Assembly (NCBI GenBank): GCA_015056055.1
Contig: SVHC01000001.1
Span: forward strand, 62,001 to 126,000
Reading direction: 5' to 3'
Length of the DNA: 64,000 nt
Source: Clostridiales bacterium
GTDB lineage: Bacteria > Bacillota > Clostridia > Christensenellales > Aristaeellaceae
Positions within the stretch are counted from its first letter, which is position 1; each line of letters begins with the position of its first letter. The notes under the pieces were generated by a model. The model was not told the origin of the DNA. It saw nothing but the letters and a program-made list of their open reading frames with translations, and did not search any database. Of the stretch, positions 37,953 through 46,670 are shown piece after piece. Both the position numbers and the translations under genes were made by a program.

Positions 37953-39926
37953 TTAGCCGATCTTTTTTTCGTAGAAATAGATTCGTCCGGAGCGGATGGG
38001 AAGGGAAACTGTCAGTCCGGCTTTCAGTTCCTTGCCGGTGTATTCCACCGTTTCGCCGGATTCGGCTTCGGTGAGGATGTAGGTGGCATTGTCATCAACT
38101 GCGCGGAAGCATGCGGTGAAGGATTCATCTGCGCAATTGTTGTTGCGTTCGATTTCGAGGAAGCCTTCCTGGCGCTCGGGGCTGAAGAACTGCACGGCAT
38201 ACATATCCTCGCGTGCGCCGCGGCACTCTGTCAGCGGATAGTAATCGCAGGAAAGCATCAGATTTGCTGCCTTGCGCCAGATGGGCTGCATCTCGCGGGC
38301 AATGGCGTAGGTTTCTTCGGGTGCATCCCATGCCAGCATGTCCGTGAGGGCAGGCGCCATTGCAGCATAATAGGCGAATTTATCGGGACCCCAGTTCGGA
38401 TGGCCGTATTCGCCGGTTTCGGGATTGTCCCAGTTCATGTTATGAGCACGGAAATAGGGGATCCATGCAAACATGTGATTGTGCTGCAGCTGCTTTTCGG
38501 GATGGTTGCCCATGCAGAAGTCGGAATACTGCAGCGGCACTGCGCGGCGCATGGTTTCAAGGTCGTTTCGGCGTCCGCCGCCTGCGCAGGAATCAATCCA
38601 CAGGCCCGGGTTGCGCAGGATGATGGAATCCCAGAAACGCAGATATCCCTGAACATGCAGGTTTTCCAGCGCACCGATGCGGTCTTCCGTTTCGTTTGCA
38701 TCCCAGTAGGGGCTTGCGTCAATGTTGAAATCCTGACGGTAAATGCGGACGTGTCCTTCCTTGATGACGGCGTCCACCTGTTCAATGATGGTGTCGCAGC
38801 ACTCCGGAATGCCGAGGTTTACAAGGTGATCGACCTTGTCGTACGGACCGCAGAAGGAAAGTACCCATTCCGGATGGTTCTTTGCCATCCAGGACTGCGG
38901 ATGTGCGCGCTCGGGTTCAAACCACAAAAGCAGCTGAATGCCGTTTTCGTCGCACTTTTCGCCGAGCGGTGCAAGACCGTTGGGCCAGCGGTTTTTATCG
39001 GGCTTCCATTCGGTGACCTTCCACCAGTCGTAATCACAGGGATACCAGCCTGCATCGAACCACCAGATATCGGGCTTTACGCCGCCTGCGATATAGGCAT
39101 CGATGCCGCGGGTCTGGTTTTCTTCGCTTGCAGCGGTAAATTCCGGCTTGCCTTCCGCGCAGAAAACGTGCATGCAGCACTTTGCGGGCAGGGGCTGACC
39201 GTTTTCGCGGGGCAGAATGTGATCAATATACCATCTGCGCCACATGTTGGCACCGCGGTCGGCATTGCCTTCGTAGGCAATAAAGTTCATACGCGGGGTG
39301 CGCATGGTCTCGCCGGGATGCAGAATCATATTGCATCTCTTCTGACCAACGGAGATATGTACGCCGCCTTCAGCCGGTTCAACAATTGCACGCCATGCTG
39401 CCGGCCAGCCGATGGCGAAATTTACGCCCCAGCTTTCGTTTGCAATGCGCATATAGGGGAATGCATTCTGGCAGGAAAGACCGTTAATGGGGGAAATATC
39501 AAAGGTCTTGTCCAGCTTTTCGTGATACCAGCGGCAGCTGAAATCATTGCGGGTTGCGCCGTCGCCGTGGGAGAAAAGGACGTTTTCCATCGGGATTACG
39601 CCGTCCACGATGCACACGTCGGAAAGAACGGCGCTGTCCGTATCGGCGGTATTTGTGAAGAAGGCAAGGAATTCCGTGCCCGGATAGTCAAGATATTCGA
39701 CGTATTCCACGCGGATTTCAAGACCGTCTGCGGTTTTGCCGGTCACGATGTACTGCATCATGTTGGCGTCCACGCGGCGGATTTCGACCGTGGGATTAAA
39801 CTCGGCGGGAATGCCGCGGTATGCCTTTCCGCCATAGCAGAAGGAAAGGGGCAGGTTTTCAGGAGCAGTGAAGCGGAAAAGCTTTTCCGTCAAACGCATG
39901 TCTTTGCCGGTTACAAAGGATTTCAT
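37953..39926 (-). CDS. GH36 alpha-galactosidase-like enzyme, copy 2
   Basis: 657 aa from the ATG at 39926 (AGGAGG RBS); the longer open frame would run through the promoter. Same length and architecture as copy 1, with the same RQDFN and SCAGGGRRNDLE motifs. The first about 110 residues and the segment after the acid/base are nearly identical to copy 1. The barrel loops (for example WWFDAGWYPCDYDWWK) are much more different. This is a tandem duplication with diversified substrate loops. First gene of the operon; the promoter is at 39964-39992. Confidence 0.85.
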   Translation of the reverse strand: MKSFVTGKDMRLTEKLFRFTAPENLPLSFCYGGKAYRGIPAEFNPTVEIRRVDANMMQYIVTGKTADGLEIRVEYVEYLDYPGTEFLAFFTNTADTDSAVLSDVCIVDGVIPMENVLFSHGDGATRNDFSCRWYHEKLDKTFDISPINGLSCQNAFPYMRIANESWGVNFAIGWPAAWRAIVEPAEGGVHISVGQKRCNMILHPGETMRTPRMNFIAYEGNADRGANMWRRWYIDHILPRENGQPLPAKCCMHVFCAEGKPEFTAASEENQTRGIDAYIAGGVKPDIWWFDAGWYPCDYDWWKVTEWKPDKNRWPNGLAPLGEKCDENGIQLLLWFEPERAHPQSWMAKNHPEWVLSFCGPYDKVDHLVNLGIPECCDTIIEQVDAVIKEGHVRIYRQDFNIDASPYWDANETEDRIGALENLHVQGYLRFWDSIILRNPGLWIDSCAGGGRRNDLETMRRAVPLQYSDFCMGNHPEKQLQHNHMFAWIPYFRAHNMNWDNPETGEYGHPNWGPDKFAYYAAMAPALTDMLAWDAPEETYAIAREMQPIWRKAANLMLSCDYYPLTECRGAREDMYAVQFFSPERQEGFLEIERNNNCADESFTACFRAVDDNATYILTEAESGETVEYTGKELKAGLTVSLPIRSGRIYFYEKKIG

Positions 39927-39963
39927 GATATGCCTCCTGTATGTATGCTTATAATATGAAAAA

Positions 39964-39992
39964 ATTGTAGCACACGCATATAACAGTGTCAA
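39964..39992 (-). promoter_or_regulatory. Promoter of the GH36 operon
   Basis: On the minus strand TTGACA (39987-39992), 17-base spacer, TACAAT (39964-39969). The -35 overlaps the T-tail of the preceding terminator. Confidence 0.85.
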
Positions 39993-40025
39993 CAAAAGCC
40001 CCGTGAAGTTATCCTTCACGGGGCT
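39990..40025 (-). terminator. Terminator of the asnA-egsA-ARH operon
   Basis: AGCCCCGTGAAG (39997-40008) pairs with CTTCACGGGGCT (40014-40025); the minus-strand reading ends in TTTTGTT. Confidence 0.85.
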
Positions 40026-40035
40026 GTAAATTATT

Positions 40036-41370
40036 TTATCCCAGCAGCTTCATTGTACGGGAAGCCATGTCGCTGATCTTTACGCGGCCGAATCCGTCAA
40101 CGCCGGATTCCAGGGAATCGTTGAGCGGAGCGATCCACTTTTCGGGCAGAGCCTTTGCGCCGAGCAGGACACCCAGAACGGAACCTGCGGTTGCGCCGTT
40201 GCAGTCGGTATCGAAGGCTGCGGAAACTGCAAGGGAAAGCGTGCGCTCGAAATCCTTTTCGCCGTACAAAAGAGCGTATGCAACGATCTGCGCGTTGGAG
40301 ATGGTGTGGCACCAGTCGTGGCTGTTGTTCTCATCCCAGCGTGCATGGATGCGGGCGAATACATCGTCTGCGGATACGCCTTCCTTCCACCATGCGATTA
40401 CATCGCGGATGGCGAGCGTCAGGCGGCTCTCCGGCGGGATTTCGGAAAGACCGGCTTCGATCACGGCGAGCACATCATCCGTGCAGAATGCGGCGGCGAT
40501 CATTGCGGCAACCCACATTTCGCCGTAGATGCCGTTCTTCACGTGGGAGATGCTGGCGTCGCGCCATGCCATTTCGGCTGCCATGGCGGTGTTGCCGGGG
40601 TTTACATAGCCGAAAAGGTCAGCGCGGATCTGTGCGCCGATCCATTCGCGGTAGGTATTCATAACGGTTGCGGATTCGGAAGGATCGTAGCCCATGGTGA
40701 TATTGCGGTAGGCGACGCGCTCGGCTGTGCACAGGTGCAGAAGCGGAAGATTGCGCAGCCAGCATTCGGCGACGTCATCCGGCGTAAAATTGCGGCCGGC
40801 GGTCTCGATCAGGCGCAGCGCAATGAGGGTGTAGTTCGTATCGTCGTCTTCCGGCATGCAGTCCACGGTGTTGATGAATGCACGGTTGGTATACTCGTAA
40901 TCCTTGAGCTCCGCCTGCAGGAAAAGCTCTACCGGAACATCGGAAGAAACATAGCGGCTGAGCGGGTAGTTATCCGTCAGTTTGAAGAAGGTGTGCATGT
41001 TTTTGCTGCGCCATCCTTCAAGCGGCTTTCCGAGCAGACAGCCGGACGCGCGGCCAAGCCAGCCGCCATAGATCTTGTCATAGGTGGTGTCGGCATCGGG
41101 GGCTTTGGTGATGGGAGTACCCGGGCGCAGTGCCTGAATATCGGAAAGTGCGCTGGGCTCCTTGGCATCGTTCGGGCATTCGCAGGCCTGAACACGGTCA
41201 AAAAGCTCGTGTGCGCGGGCATTTTTTTCCTTGCCGTCGGGCATGGCGACGACTTCCTTGATTTCGGCTTCCAGCTGTGCGTCGATGAGGCGGCCTTCTT
41301 CGCCTGCCTGACGAAGCTCATTGTCCAGTCCGGCGGAAAGCTGCAGCCATGGCTCATGTTTCAATGCCAT
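40036..41370 (-). CDS. ADP-ribosylglycohydrolase-family protein
   Basis: 444 aa. An N-terminal extension of about 95 residues precedes the ARH/DraG fold: GGWLGRASGCLLGKPLEG, the metal-binding DDDTNYT (about residues 174-180) and DTDCNGATAGSVLG near the C-terminus. The family removes ADP-ribose from proteins, nucleic acids or small molecules, and members also occur in sugar and nucleoside operons. RBS AGGAGGA. It lies 11 bases downstream of the EgsA-like gene. The natural substrate is not readable. Confidence 0.85.
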   Translation of the reverse strand: MALKHEPWLQLSAGLDNELRQAGEEGRLIDAQLEAEIKEVVAMPDGKEKNARAHELFDRVQACECPNDAKEPSALSDIQALRPGTPITKAPDADTTYDKIYGGWLGRASGCLLGKPLEGWRSKNMHTFFKLTDNYPLSRYVSSDVPVELFLQAELKDYEYTNRAFINTVDCMPEDDDTNYTLIALRLIETAGRNFTPDDVAECWLRNLPLLHLCTAERVAYRNITMGYDPSESATVMNTYREWIGAQIRADLFGYVNPGNTAMAAEMAWRDASISHVKNGIYGEMWVAAMIAAAFCTDDVLAVIEAGLSEIPPESRLTLAIRDVIAWWKEGVSADDVFARIHARWDENNSHDWCHTISNAQIVAYALLYGEKDFERTLSLAVSAAFDTDCNGATAGSVLGVLLGAKALPEKWIAPLNDSLESGVDGFGRVKISDMASRTMKLLG

Positions 41371-41381
41371 AAAAATTCCTC

Positions 41382-42725
41382 CTATTTCAGTTCAGAAACG
41401 AATTCGTCCAGATAACCGAGATCCCACAGGAAAGAGCAGGAAAGATATTTATCGCGGATATCGCGGGCGCAGAGGAAAGCGTCCTTTGCGTCTGCGTCCG
41501 AGATGCCGATTTCGGCGGGATTCATCGGCAGGGAAACGGTTTTCATCGTGTCAATCAGAAAATCGTAATCCGGAAGTTCTTCGCGGATGATGGAAAGAAC
41601 ATCATCCCAGTGTGCGATCAAAGCTTCGACACGCAGCGCATGCTTTGCGGGATCGTTTTTCTGCGTCTTTTCTTCAATAGCGAGAATCTGCGGCGCGGTT
41701 TTTCCGAATACGCGGTGTACGCGTGCTTCCCAGGCAGCTGCGTCAAAATTGGCGCGTGCTTCAAGGGCGCGTTCGCGGGTGGGGGTGAGAGATTTGATCT
41801 TCTCATAGATATCCATGGTCAGACGTGTACCTACGCCGACCTGAATACCGTGCAGTTCGCTTTTTTCGCCGCGTTCCAGCGCCATCATCTCCCACATGTG
41901 GGAAAAATAGTGTTCAAGGCCGGATGCGGGGCGGGAAACTTCCGCAAAGCCCATTGCCATGCCGGAGAGAATCAGTCCTTCCGCAACGGCTCCTACGGCT
42001 TCCGGGTCACGGTTTGCGAGCCCTTCGGCGCCGTCCACGCACTTTTTGAGTGCGCGGCGGATAAGGCTGGCCACCTCTTCGCAGTAATATTCGCCGGTAA
42101 TGATATGGGAAATGCGCCATTCGCAGATGGAAATGTATTTGGCAAGCATGTCGCCAAGACCTGCCTGCAGCATGCGCATGGGGGCATCCTTCATGATGTC
42201 CGTATCGGCAATAATCGCCTCCGGTACGCGGTTGTACAGCGTGGATTTTACGCCGTTTACAATCATGCTGGAGGAGTTGGAGGCATAGCCGTCCATGGAG
42301 GGCGCAGTGCCGACCACAAGCGAGGGCTTGCCTGCCGCAAAACCGGCAACCTTGCAGACATCGTTGATTACGCCGCTGCCCACTGCCAGAAAGCAATCGC
42401 AGGACGGATCAAAATTCATCATTACGCTGCCGACAGCGCGCTCGTCCGGTTCGATTTCGTTCCAGGGGAAAACAAAGGGAACAAATTCAATTCCGGCATT
42501 TTTCAGAACTGCATATACGCGCTCGCCTGCGGCCTTCAGCGTGTTTTTATCGCAGACGACGAAAGGACGCTTTTTGCCCATAACGGCAAGCGCCTCCGGC
42601 AGAGATTCCACCGCGCCGCGTGCAATCCTGACATATTTCAAAGGGGTTTTATGGGTCTTTCCGCATTCGCAGGGGAACTGCGCGGGGAAAGTCATTTCTT
42701 CAATCGGAAGATGGCAAAAAGGCAT
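41382..42725 (-). CDS. egsA: sn-Glycerol-1-phosphate dehydrogenase-like protein (AraM/EgsA)
   Basis: 447 aa member of the iron-containing dehydrogenase/dehydroquinate-synthase-like fold. NAD motif VGSGVINDVCKVAGFAAGK (about residues 116-134), GTAPSMDGYASNSSSM, and the metal ligands in GLGDMLAKY and GLEHYFSHMWEM are typical of AraM/EgsA. It would make sn-glycerol 1-phosphate from dihydroxyacetone phosphate. Bacterial versions are often in sugar-use operons. RBS GGAGG. Second in an operon with asnA. Confidence 0.85.
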   Translation of the reverse strand: MPFCHLPIEEMTFPAQFPCECGKTHKTPLKYVRIARGAVESLPEALAVMGKKRPFVVCDKNTLKAAGERVYAVLKNAGIEFVPFVFPWNEIEPDERAVGSVMMNFDPSCDCFLAVGSGVINDVCKVAGFAAGKPSLVVGTAPSMDGYASNSSSMIVNGVKSTLYNRVPEAIIADTDIMKDAPMRMLQAGLGDMLAKYISICEWRISHIITGEYYCEEVASLIRRALKKCVDGAEGLANRDPEAVGAVAEGLILSGMAMGFAEVSRPASGLEHYFSHMWEMMALERGEKSELHGIQVGVGTRLTMDIYEKIKSLTPTRERALEARANFDAAAWEARVHRVFGKTAPQILAIEEKTQKNDPAKHALRVEALIAHWDDVLSIIREELPDYDFLIDTMKTVSLPMNPAEIGISDADAKDAFLCARDIRDKYLSCSFLWDLGYLDEFVSELK

Positions 42726-42748
42726 GATAAAGCCTCCGTTTCAAAAAA

Positions 42749-43756
42749 TTACAGCAGGAATACGCCGTTTTCTTCGCAGATGCGGCGCGTTTCTTCCGGC
42801 CAGAGTGAGACCTGAACCTCGCCGATGTGACACTTCTGCAGCATCAGCATGCACAGGCGGGACTGACCGATACCGCCGCCGATGGTAAGCGGCAATTCGC
42901 CTGCGAGCAGACGACGATGGAAATCCAGCTCCGCACGCTCCTCGCATCCGGCAAGTTTCAGCTGGCGGGCAAGGGCTTCCTCATCCACGCGGATACCCAT
43001 GGACGAAATTTCGAATGCGCAGCCGAGCAGCTCGTTCCACAGGATAATGTCGCCGTTGAGGGACCAGTCGTCATAGTCGGGCGCGCGGCCATCGTGCGGT
43101 TTTCCGCTCTTGAGCTTGTCGCCGATCTGCATCAGAAATACCGTGCGGTATTTGCGGGCGATTTCGTTTTCACGCTGCTTGGGCGAAAGGTTGGGATACA
43201 TGTTTTCCAGTTCCTGCGTCGTGATGAAGTATACATCCGGGCAGATGCAGGGGGTGAGCTGCGGATACATGGCCGTTGCAGCAAGCTCGGTTGCGGCAAG
43301 GACGCGCACGATTACCTTTACGGTGTTTTGGAGATATTCCAGCGTGCGGTCTTCGGGCAGGATTACCTTTTCCCAGTCCCACTGATCCACATAGATGGAA
43401 TGCAGATTGTCCGCCTCCTCGTCGCGGCGGATGGCGTTCATATCGGTGTACAGGCCTTCGTGCGGGAGAAAACCGTACTGCTTGAGTGCCATGCGCTTCC
43501 ACTTGGCAAGGGAGTGCACGATTTCAACTTCACCGTCCATGTCGCGCACGGAGAAACTGACAGGCCGCTCAACGCCGCTCAGATTGTCGTTCAGGCCGGA
43601 TGCGCGCGTTACGAACAGCGGCGCAGATATGCGCAAAAGCTGCATGGCCTTGGCAAGCGTGCGTTCAAAGGTGTCCTTTACGAATTTAATGGCGGTTTCC
43701 GTTTCGCGCACGTCGAGCGTGCTTTTGTAGCCCTGAGGAATGTAGCAGTTCGTCAT
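42749..43756 (-). CDS. asnA: Aspartate-ammonia ligase (asparagine synthetase A)
   Basis: 335 aa, the AsnA length. Class II tRNA-synthetase-like fold; the strings [51 protein letters not shown] and [13 protein letters not shown], and the terminal [14 protein letters not shown], are diagnostic. It makes asparagine from aspartate, ammonia and ATP. RBS GGAGGG. It is the first gene of a three-gene operon under a perfect consensus promoter. Confidence 0.96.
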   Translation of the reverse strand: MTNCYIPQGYKSTLDVRETETAIKFVKDTFERTLAKAMQLLRISAPLFVTRASGLNDNLSGVERPVSFSVRDMDGEVEIVHSLAKWKRMALKQYGFLPHEGLYTDMNAIRRDEEADNLHSIYVDQWDWEKVILPEDRTLEYLQNTVKVIVRVLAATELAATAMYPQLTPCICPDVYFITTQELENMYPNLSPKQRENEIARKYRTVFLMQIGDKLKSGKPHDGRAPDYDDWSLNGDIILWNELLGCAFEISSMGIRVDEEALARQLKLAGCEERAELDFHRRLLAGELPLTIGGGIGQSRLCMLMLQKCHIGEVQVSLWPEETRRICEENGVFLL

Positions 43757-43820
43757 CTATATACCCTCCAGCTCTTCTCTACGGCTGGTTAAATACGTTA
43801 AGAGAAGATGTATTGTATAC

Positions 43821-43849
43821 ATTATATTCATGGAAATGTGGCTTGTCAA
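43821..43849 (-). promoter_or_regulatory. Perfect consensus promoter of asnA operon
   Basis: On the minus strand TTGACA (43844-43849), 17-base spacer, TATAAT (43821-43826). The short leader can form alternative stems: CTTCTCT/AGAGAAG (ends near 43808 and 43772), or CCAGC/GCTGG next to the ribosome-binding site. Confidence 0.9.
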
Positions 43850-43861
43850 TCGTAAGATTGG

Positions 43862-43890
43862 TTGACAAAAATTTGGTGGCTAATTATAAT
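43862..43890 (+). promoter_or_regulatory. Perfect consensus promoter of the second MATE gene
   Basis: TTGACA (43862-43867), 17-base spacer, TATAAT (43885-43890). The two divergent -35 boxes lie 12 bases apart, inside an inverted repeat TTGTCAATC-GTAA-GATTGGTTGACAA that could be a shared operator. Confidence 0.9.
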
Positions 43891-43920
43891 TGTATTTGGT
43901 ACAAAGGCGGTGAATTTAAT

Positions 43921-45321
43921 ATGGAGAAAACTCCGGAAAAGAAAAATGATTTTTCGGTAGGCAGTATTCCGGGTACGATCATGCGGCTTGCGATCCCAAT
44001 GATCGGTGCACAGCTGGTAAATGCGCTGTACAATGTGGTCGACCGTATATATATTGGAAAGATTCCCGGTGAAGGCGCACTTCCGCTGACCGGTGTAGGA
44101 CTTACATTCCCGATTATTTCCATTGTAATGGCGTTTGCCAATCTGTGCGGTATGGGCGGTGCTCCGCTTATGTCCATTGCGCGCGGCGAAGGAAATCTGG
44201 ATCGGGCGGAAAAAATTCTGGGCAATGCCGCGGCGCTTCTGATTTTGTTTGGAATCGTGATTGTTTGTGCCGGACTTTATTTTATGGAACCGCTTTTGTG
44301 GCTTTTCGGCGCGAGCGAAAGCACAATAGGCTATGCCAGGGATTATCTGAGCATTTATCTGATTGGCACGCCATGCGTGATGATGGTGCTTGGCATGAAT
44401 CCCTATATCACATCGCAGGGATTTGCCCGAACGGGTATGCTCACGGTCATGATCGGTGCGGTGATCAATATTGTGCTGGATCCCCTGTTTATCTTCGTTT
44501 TTAATATGGGCGTGAAAGGCGCGGCACTGGCAACTATCATTTCGCAGATGCTGTGCGTGCCGTGGGTGCTGAAGTTCCTGTGCGGCAAAAAGGCAATCGT
44601 AAAACTGCGCCCCAGGAATATGCGCATCCAGTGGGATATTACGGGAAAGATTCTCTCCCTTGGCGTTTCGAATTTCACCATGGGTCTTACCGAAAGCGCG
44701 GTGACCATCACCTGCAATTCGACCCTTCAGCAGTATGGCTCGATGGCGTTTGCGGGCGGCGGAGATGTGTATGTCGGCGTTATGACGGTTATCAGCACGC
44801 TGCGGCAGCTTACGATGCTCACGCTGAATGGTCTTGCAAACGGCGCATCTCCCGTTATCAGCTACAATTACGGCGCGAAATGCTATGACCGTACGAAAAA
44901 GAGCATTCTGTTCCTGAGCATCTGCTGTCTGGTATATGCGACTACGGCATGGGCGATACTTATGGCAATTCCGGGCGTGCTTATTCGCGTGTTCAACGAT
45001 GATCCTCTTCTGGTAGAGTATGGAATCCCGGCGGTTCGAATGTATTTCTGCGCGTTCTGCGTACTGTTCATGCAGATGGCGGGGCAGACAAGCTTTGTCG
45101 CCCTCGGAAAGTCGAGGCAGGCAATCTTCTTCTCGCTTCTGAGAAAAACATTCATTGTGGTGCCGCTTGTGCTTATCATTCCCAGAATTACAAACCTCGG
45201 CGCATTCGGCGTATTTGTGGCTGAACCCATCAGCGACGTCGTCGGTTCCATTGCCTGTTTTACGACCTTCATGCTTACGGTCTATCGCAGGATGGGAAAA
45301 GCAGAATCGCCGAAGAAGTAA
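43921..45321 (+). CDS. MATE-family efflux transporter (second)
   Basis: 466 aa from the ATG at 43921, with GGCGGTGA as a modest RBS; the longer frame would start within the promoter. Twelve hydrophobic spans; the N-terminal MATE pattern is MRLAIPMIGAQLVNALYNVVDRIYIG and the second-half partner ILSLGVSNFTMGLTESAVTI. It resembles MepA-type MATE pumps. Divergent from asnA. A bidirectional terminator separates it from mscL. Confidence 0.9.
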   Translation: MEKTPEKKNDFSVGSIPGTIMRLAIPMIGAQLVNALYNVVDRIYIGKIPGEGALPLTGVGLTFPIISIVMAFANLCGMGGAPLMSIARGEGNLDRAEKILGNAAALLILFGIVIVCAGLYFMEPLLWLFGASESTIGYARDYLSIYLIGTPCVMMVLGMNPYITSQGFARTGMLTVMIGAVINIVLDPLFIFVFNMGVKGAALATIISQMLCVPWVLKFLCGKKAIVKLRPRNMRIQWDITGKILSLGVSNFTMGLTESAVTITCNSTLQQYGSMAFAGGGDVYVGVMTVISTLRQLTMLTLNGLANGASPVISYNYGAKCYDRTKKSILFLSICCLVYATTAWAILMAIPGVLIRVFNDDPLLVEYGIPAVRMYFCAFCVLFMQMAGQTSFVALGKSRQAIFFSLLRKTFIVVPLVLIIPRITNLGAFGVFVAEPISDVVGSIACFTTFMLTVYRRMGKAESPKK

Positions 45322-45323
45322 CA

Positions 45324-45368
45324 GCATACAAAAAAGCCCCTGCTGGAGTGGCAGGGGCTTTTGTATGC
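45324..45368. terminator. Bidirectional terminator between MATE and mscL
   Basis: The arm 45324-45343 (GCATAC, A-run, GCCCCTGC) pairs with 45351-45368 (GCAGGGGC, T-run, GTATGC). Runs of A and T on the two sides serve both convergent genes. Confidence 0.85.
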
Positions 45369-45373
45369 GATTC

Positions 45374-45820
45374 TTACAGCTGAGAAGTGCAGTGACGGCA
45401 GCGGGTGGCGTTGTCGTCGATCTCGCCGAAGCAGTAGGGGCACTTGCGGGGCTCCTTGACGGGAGCGGGGGCGGGCTCTTCCTTCTTGTGCATCTTGGCA
45501 ACGAGCTTGACGAAGGCGAAGATGCACAGTGCAATCAGGAAGAAATCAATAACCGTCTGGATGAAAGCACCGTATTTGAACATGGGAGCAGCGGCATCCA
45601 CGGCAGCCTGGAAGCTTTCGTAGGTGTTGCCGTCCAGCGGAATATACAGGGTGGAGAAATCGATCTTTCCGGTAGCGAGGGAAAGCAGCGGCATGACCAG
45701 ATCATTTACCACGCTGGTAACGATCTTGGAGAAAGCACCGCCGACCATAACGCCGACAGCCATGTCGAGTACGTTGCCCTTGAAGGCAAATTTCTTGAAA
45801 TCATTCCACATAGAAATCAT
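45374..45820 (-). CDS. mscL: MscL mechanosensitive channel with C-terminal zinc ribbon
   Basis: 148 aa. The first 105 residues are a normal MscL: FKGNVLDMAVGVMVGGAFSK (first span and pore), then the periplasmic loop and second span AFIQTVIDFFLIALCIFAFV. Instead of the usual C-terminal helix bundle, an acidic/Pro linker leads to a CPYC...CRHC zinc ribbon (about residues 127-143). The channel releases solutes on hypo-osmotic shock; the ribbon may be a cytosolic sensor or assembly module. A TATAAT (45842-45847, minus) precedes it. A start at the fourth codon (Met-Trp) is possible. Confidence 0.92.
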   Translation of the reverse strand: MISMWNDFKKFAFKGNVLDMAVGVMVGGAFSKIVTSVVNDLVMPLLSLATGKIDFSTLYIPLDGNTYESFQAAVDAAAPMFKYGAFIQTVIDFFLIALCIFAFVKLVAKMHKKEEPAPAPVKEPRKCPYCFGEIDDNATRCRHCTSQL

Positions 45821-45923
45821 CCGTCCTTATGTTTTTTTATCATTATACTGCATTTTGTGCCTAAAATCTACAGGTTTGAGGTGCGAAGTCGTATTTTTTT
45901 CAGGGAATGCATATAAATCAAGA

Positions 45924-46643
45924 CTACTTGGCAACGATCAATTCATCATCACCGGAATATGTGATTTTCTGCCCGGGCTGAACAATAAGGAAACTTTCGT
46001 CCCACTCGCCGTTCACCAGCTTTTTCAGGATGGTATCGGTGCCTGTGATGCAGCGGTATTCAAGTTCCTGCTTTATGGCAATATCGCGGGTGATTTCCTC
46101 AAAACGGGGATCGGCCAGCTCGGGCCATTGAATGAGAGCTGCGCAGCTGTAATGCTGCATCCAGCTTTTTTCCAGTTCAATGAGGTATTCGGCATTGTCT
46201 TCGCCGAATTTTTCTACATACTCCATGTACTTTGCCTGCTCATCATAGCCGCGTCCGGGCGTTTTGAACTGCTCGATCCAGCCGGGGGAGTACCAGTAAA
46301 CGCCGCCGTGATAGGCATCGAAAATTTCCTGATAGGTTTTGCGCGAGCCTAAGAGGATGGAAATGCAGTCGTGTGCGCGGGGGATAACGAGGGGAATGCT
46401 GCGCGCTTTGAGCCCGATTGTTCCCATGGAGCAAAGGCCGTATCCCAGAAGGATTGCGTCACAGGGTTCATCCGATTCTTCGATTTTATCGATTTCCGCC
46501 TGCAGTGCAGGGCGCAGGGAAACCTGCGGATTGGTGTGAAGCTCTGTCGGCATCCACTGAATCTGAACGGAGTGCACAGAACGCGCGCACAGCATGTACA
46601 TTTCACGCAGGAATACCTGACAGCCCAAAAGCTTTAATTTCAT
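45924..46643 (-). CDS. DUF1638-domain protein
   Basis: 239 aa from the ATG at 46643 (GGAGG RBS). The DUF1638 pattern is clear: KLKLLGCQVFLREM at the start, DAILLGYGLCSMGTIGL, and the PRAHDCISILLGSRKTYQEI motif, with a Cys/His set that could bind metal. Members often occur near corrinoid-dependent methyltransferases, but the function is unproven. It follows the MBL-fold gene by 27 bases and is probably in the same transcript. Confidence 0.8.
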   Translation of the reverse strand: MKLKLLGCQVFLREMYMLCARSVHSVQIQWMPTELHTNPQVSLRPALQAEIDKIEESDEPCDAILLGYGLCSMGTIGLKARSIPLVIPRAHDCISILLGSRKTYQEIFDAYHGGVYWYSPGWIEQFKTPGRGYDEQAKYMEYVEKFGEDNAEYLIELEKSWMQHYSCAALIQWPELADPRFEEITRDIAIKQELEYRCITGTDTILKKLVNGEWDESFLIVQPGQKITYSGDDELIVAK

Positions 46644-46670
46644 AAAAGTGCCTCCACAAATCATTTGTGA

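Noticed and set aside
36401-39959. Two long plus-strand open frames (557 and 685 codons)
   Set aside because: They are antisense shadows of the GH36 genes; their similarity to each other only reflects the GH36 duplication.
43846-45534. 562-codon minus-strand frame
   Set aside because: Antisense of the MATE gene; composition (His, Arg, Cys-rich) is unlike a real protein.
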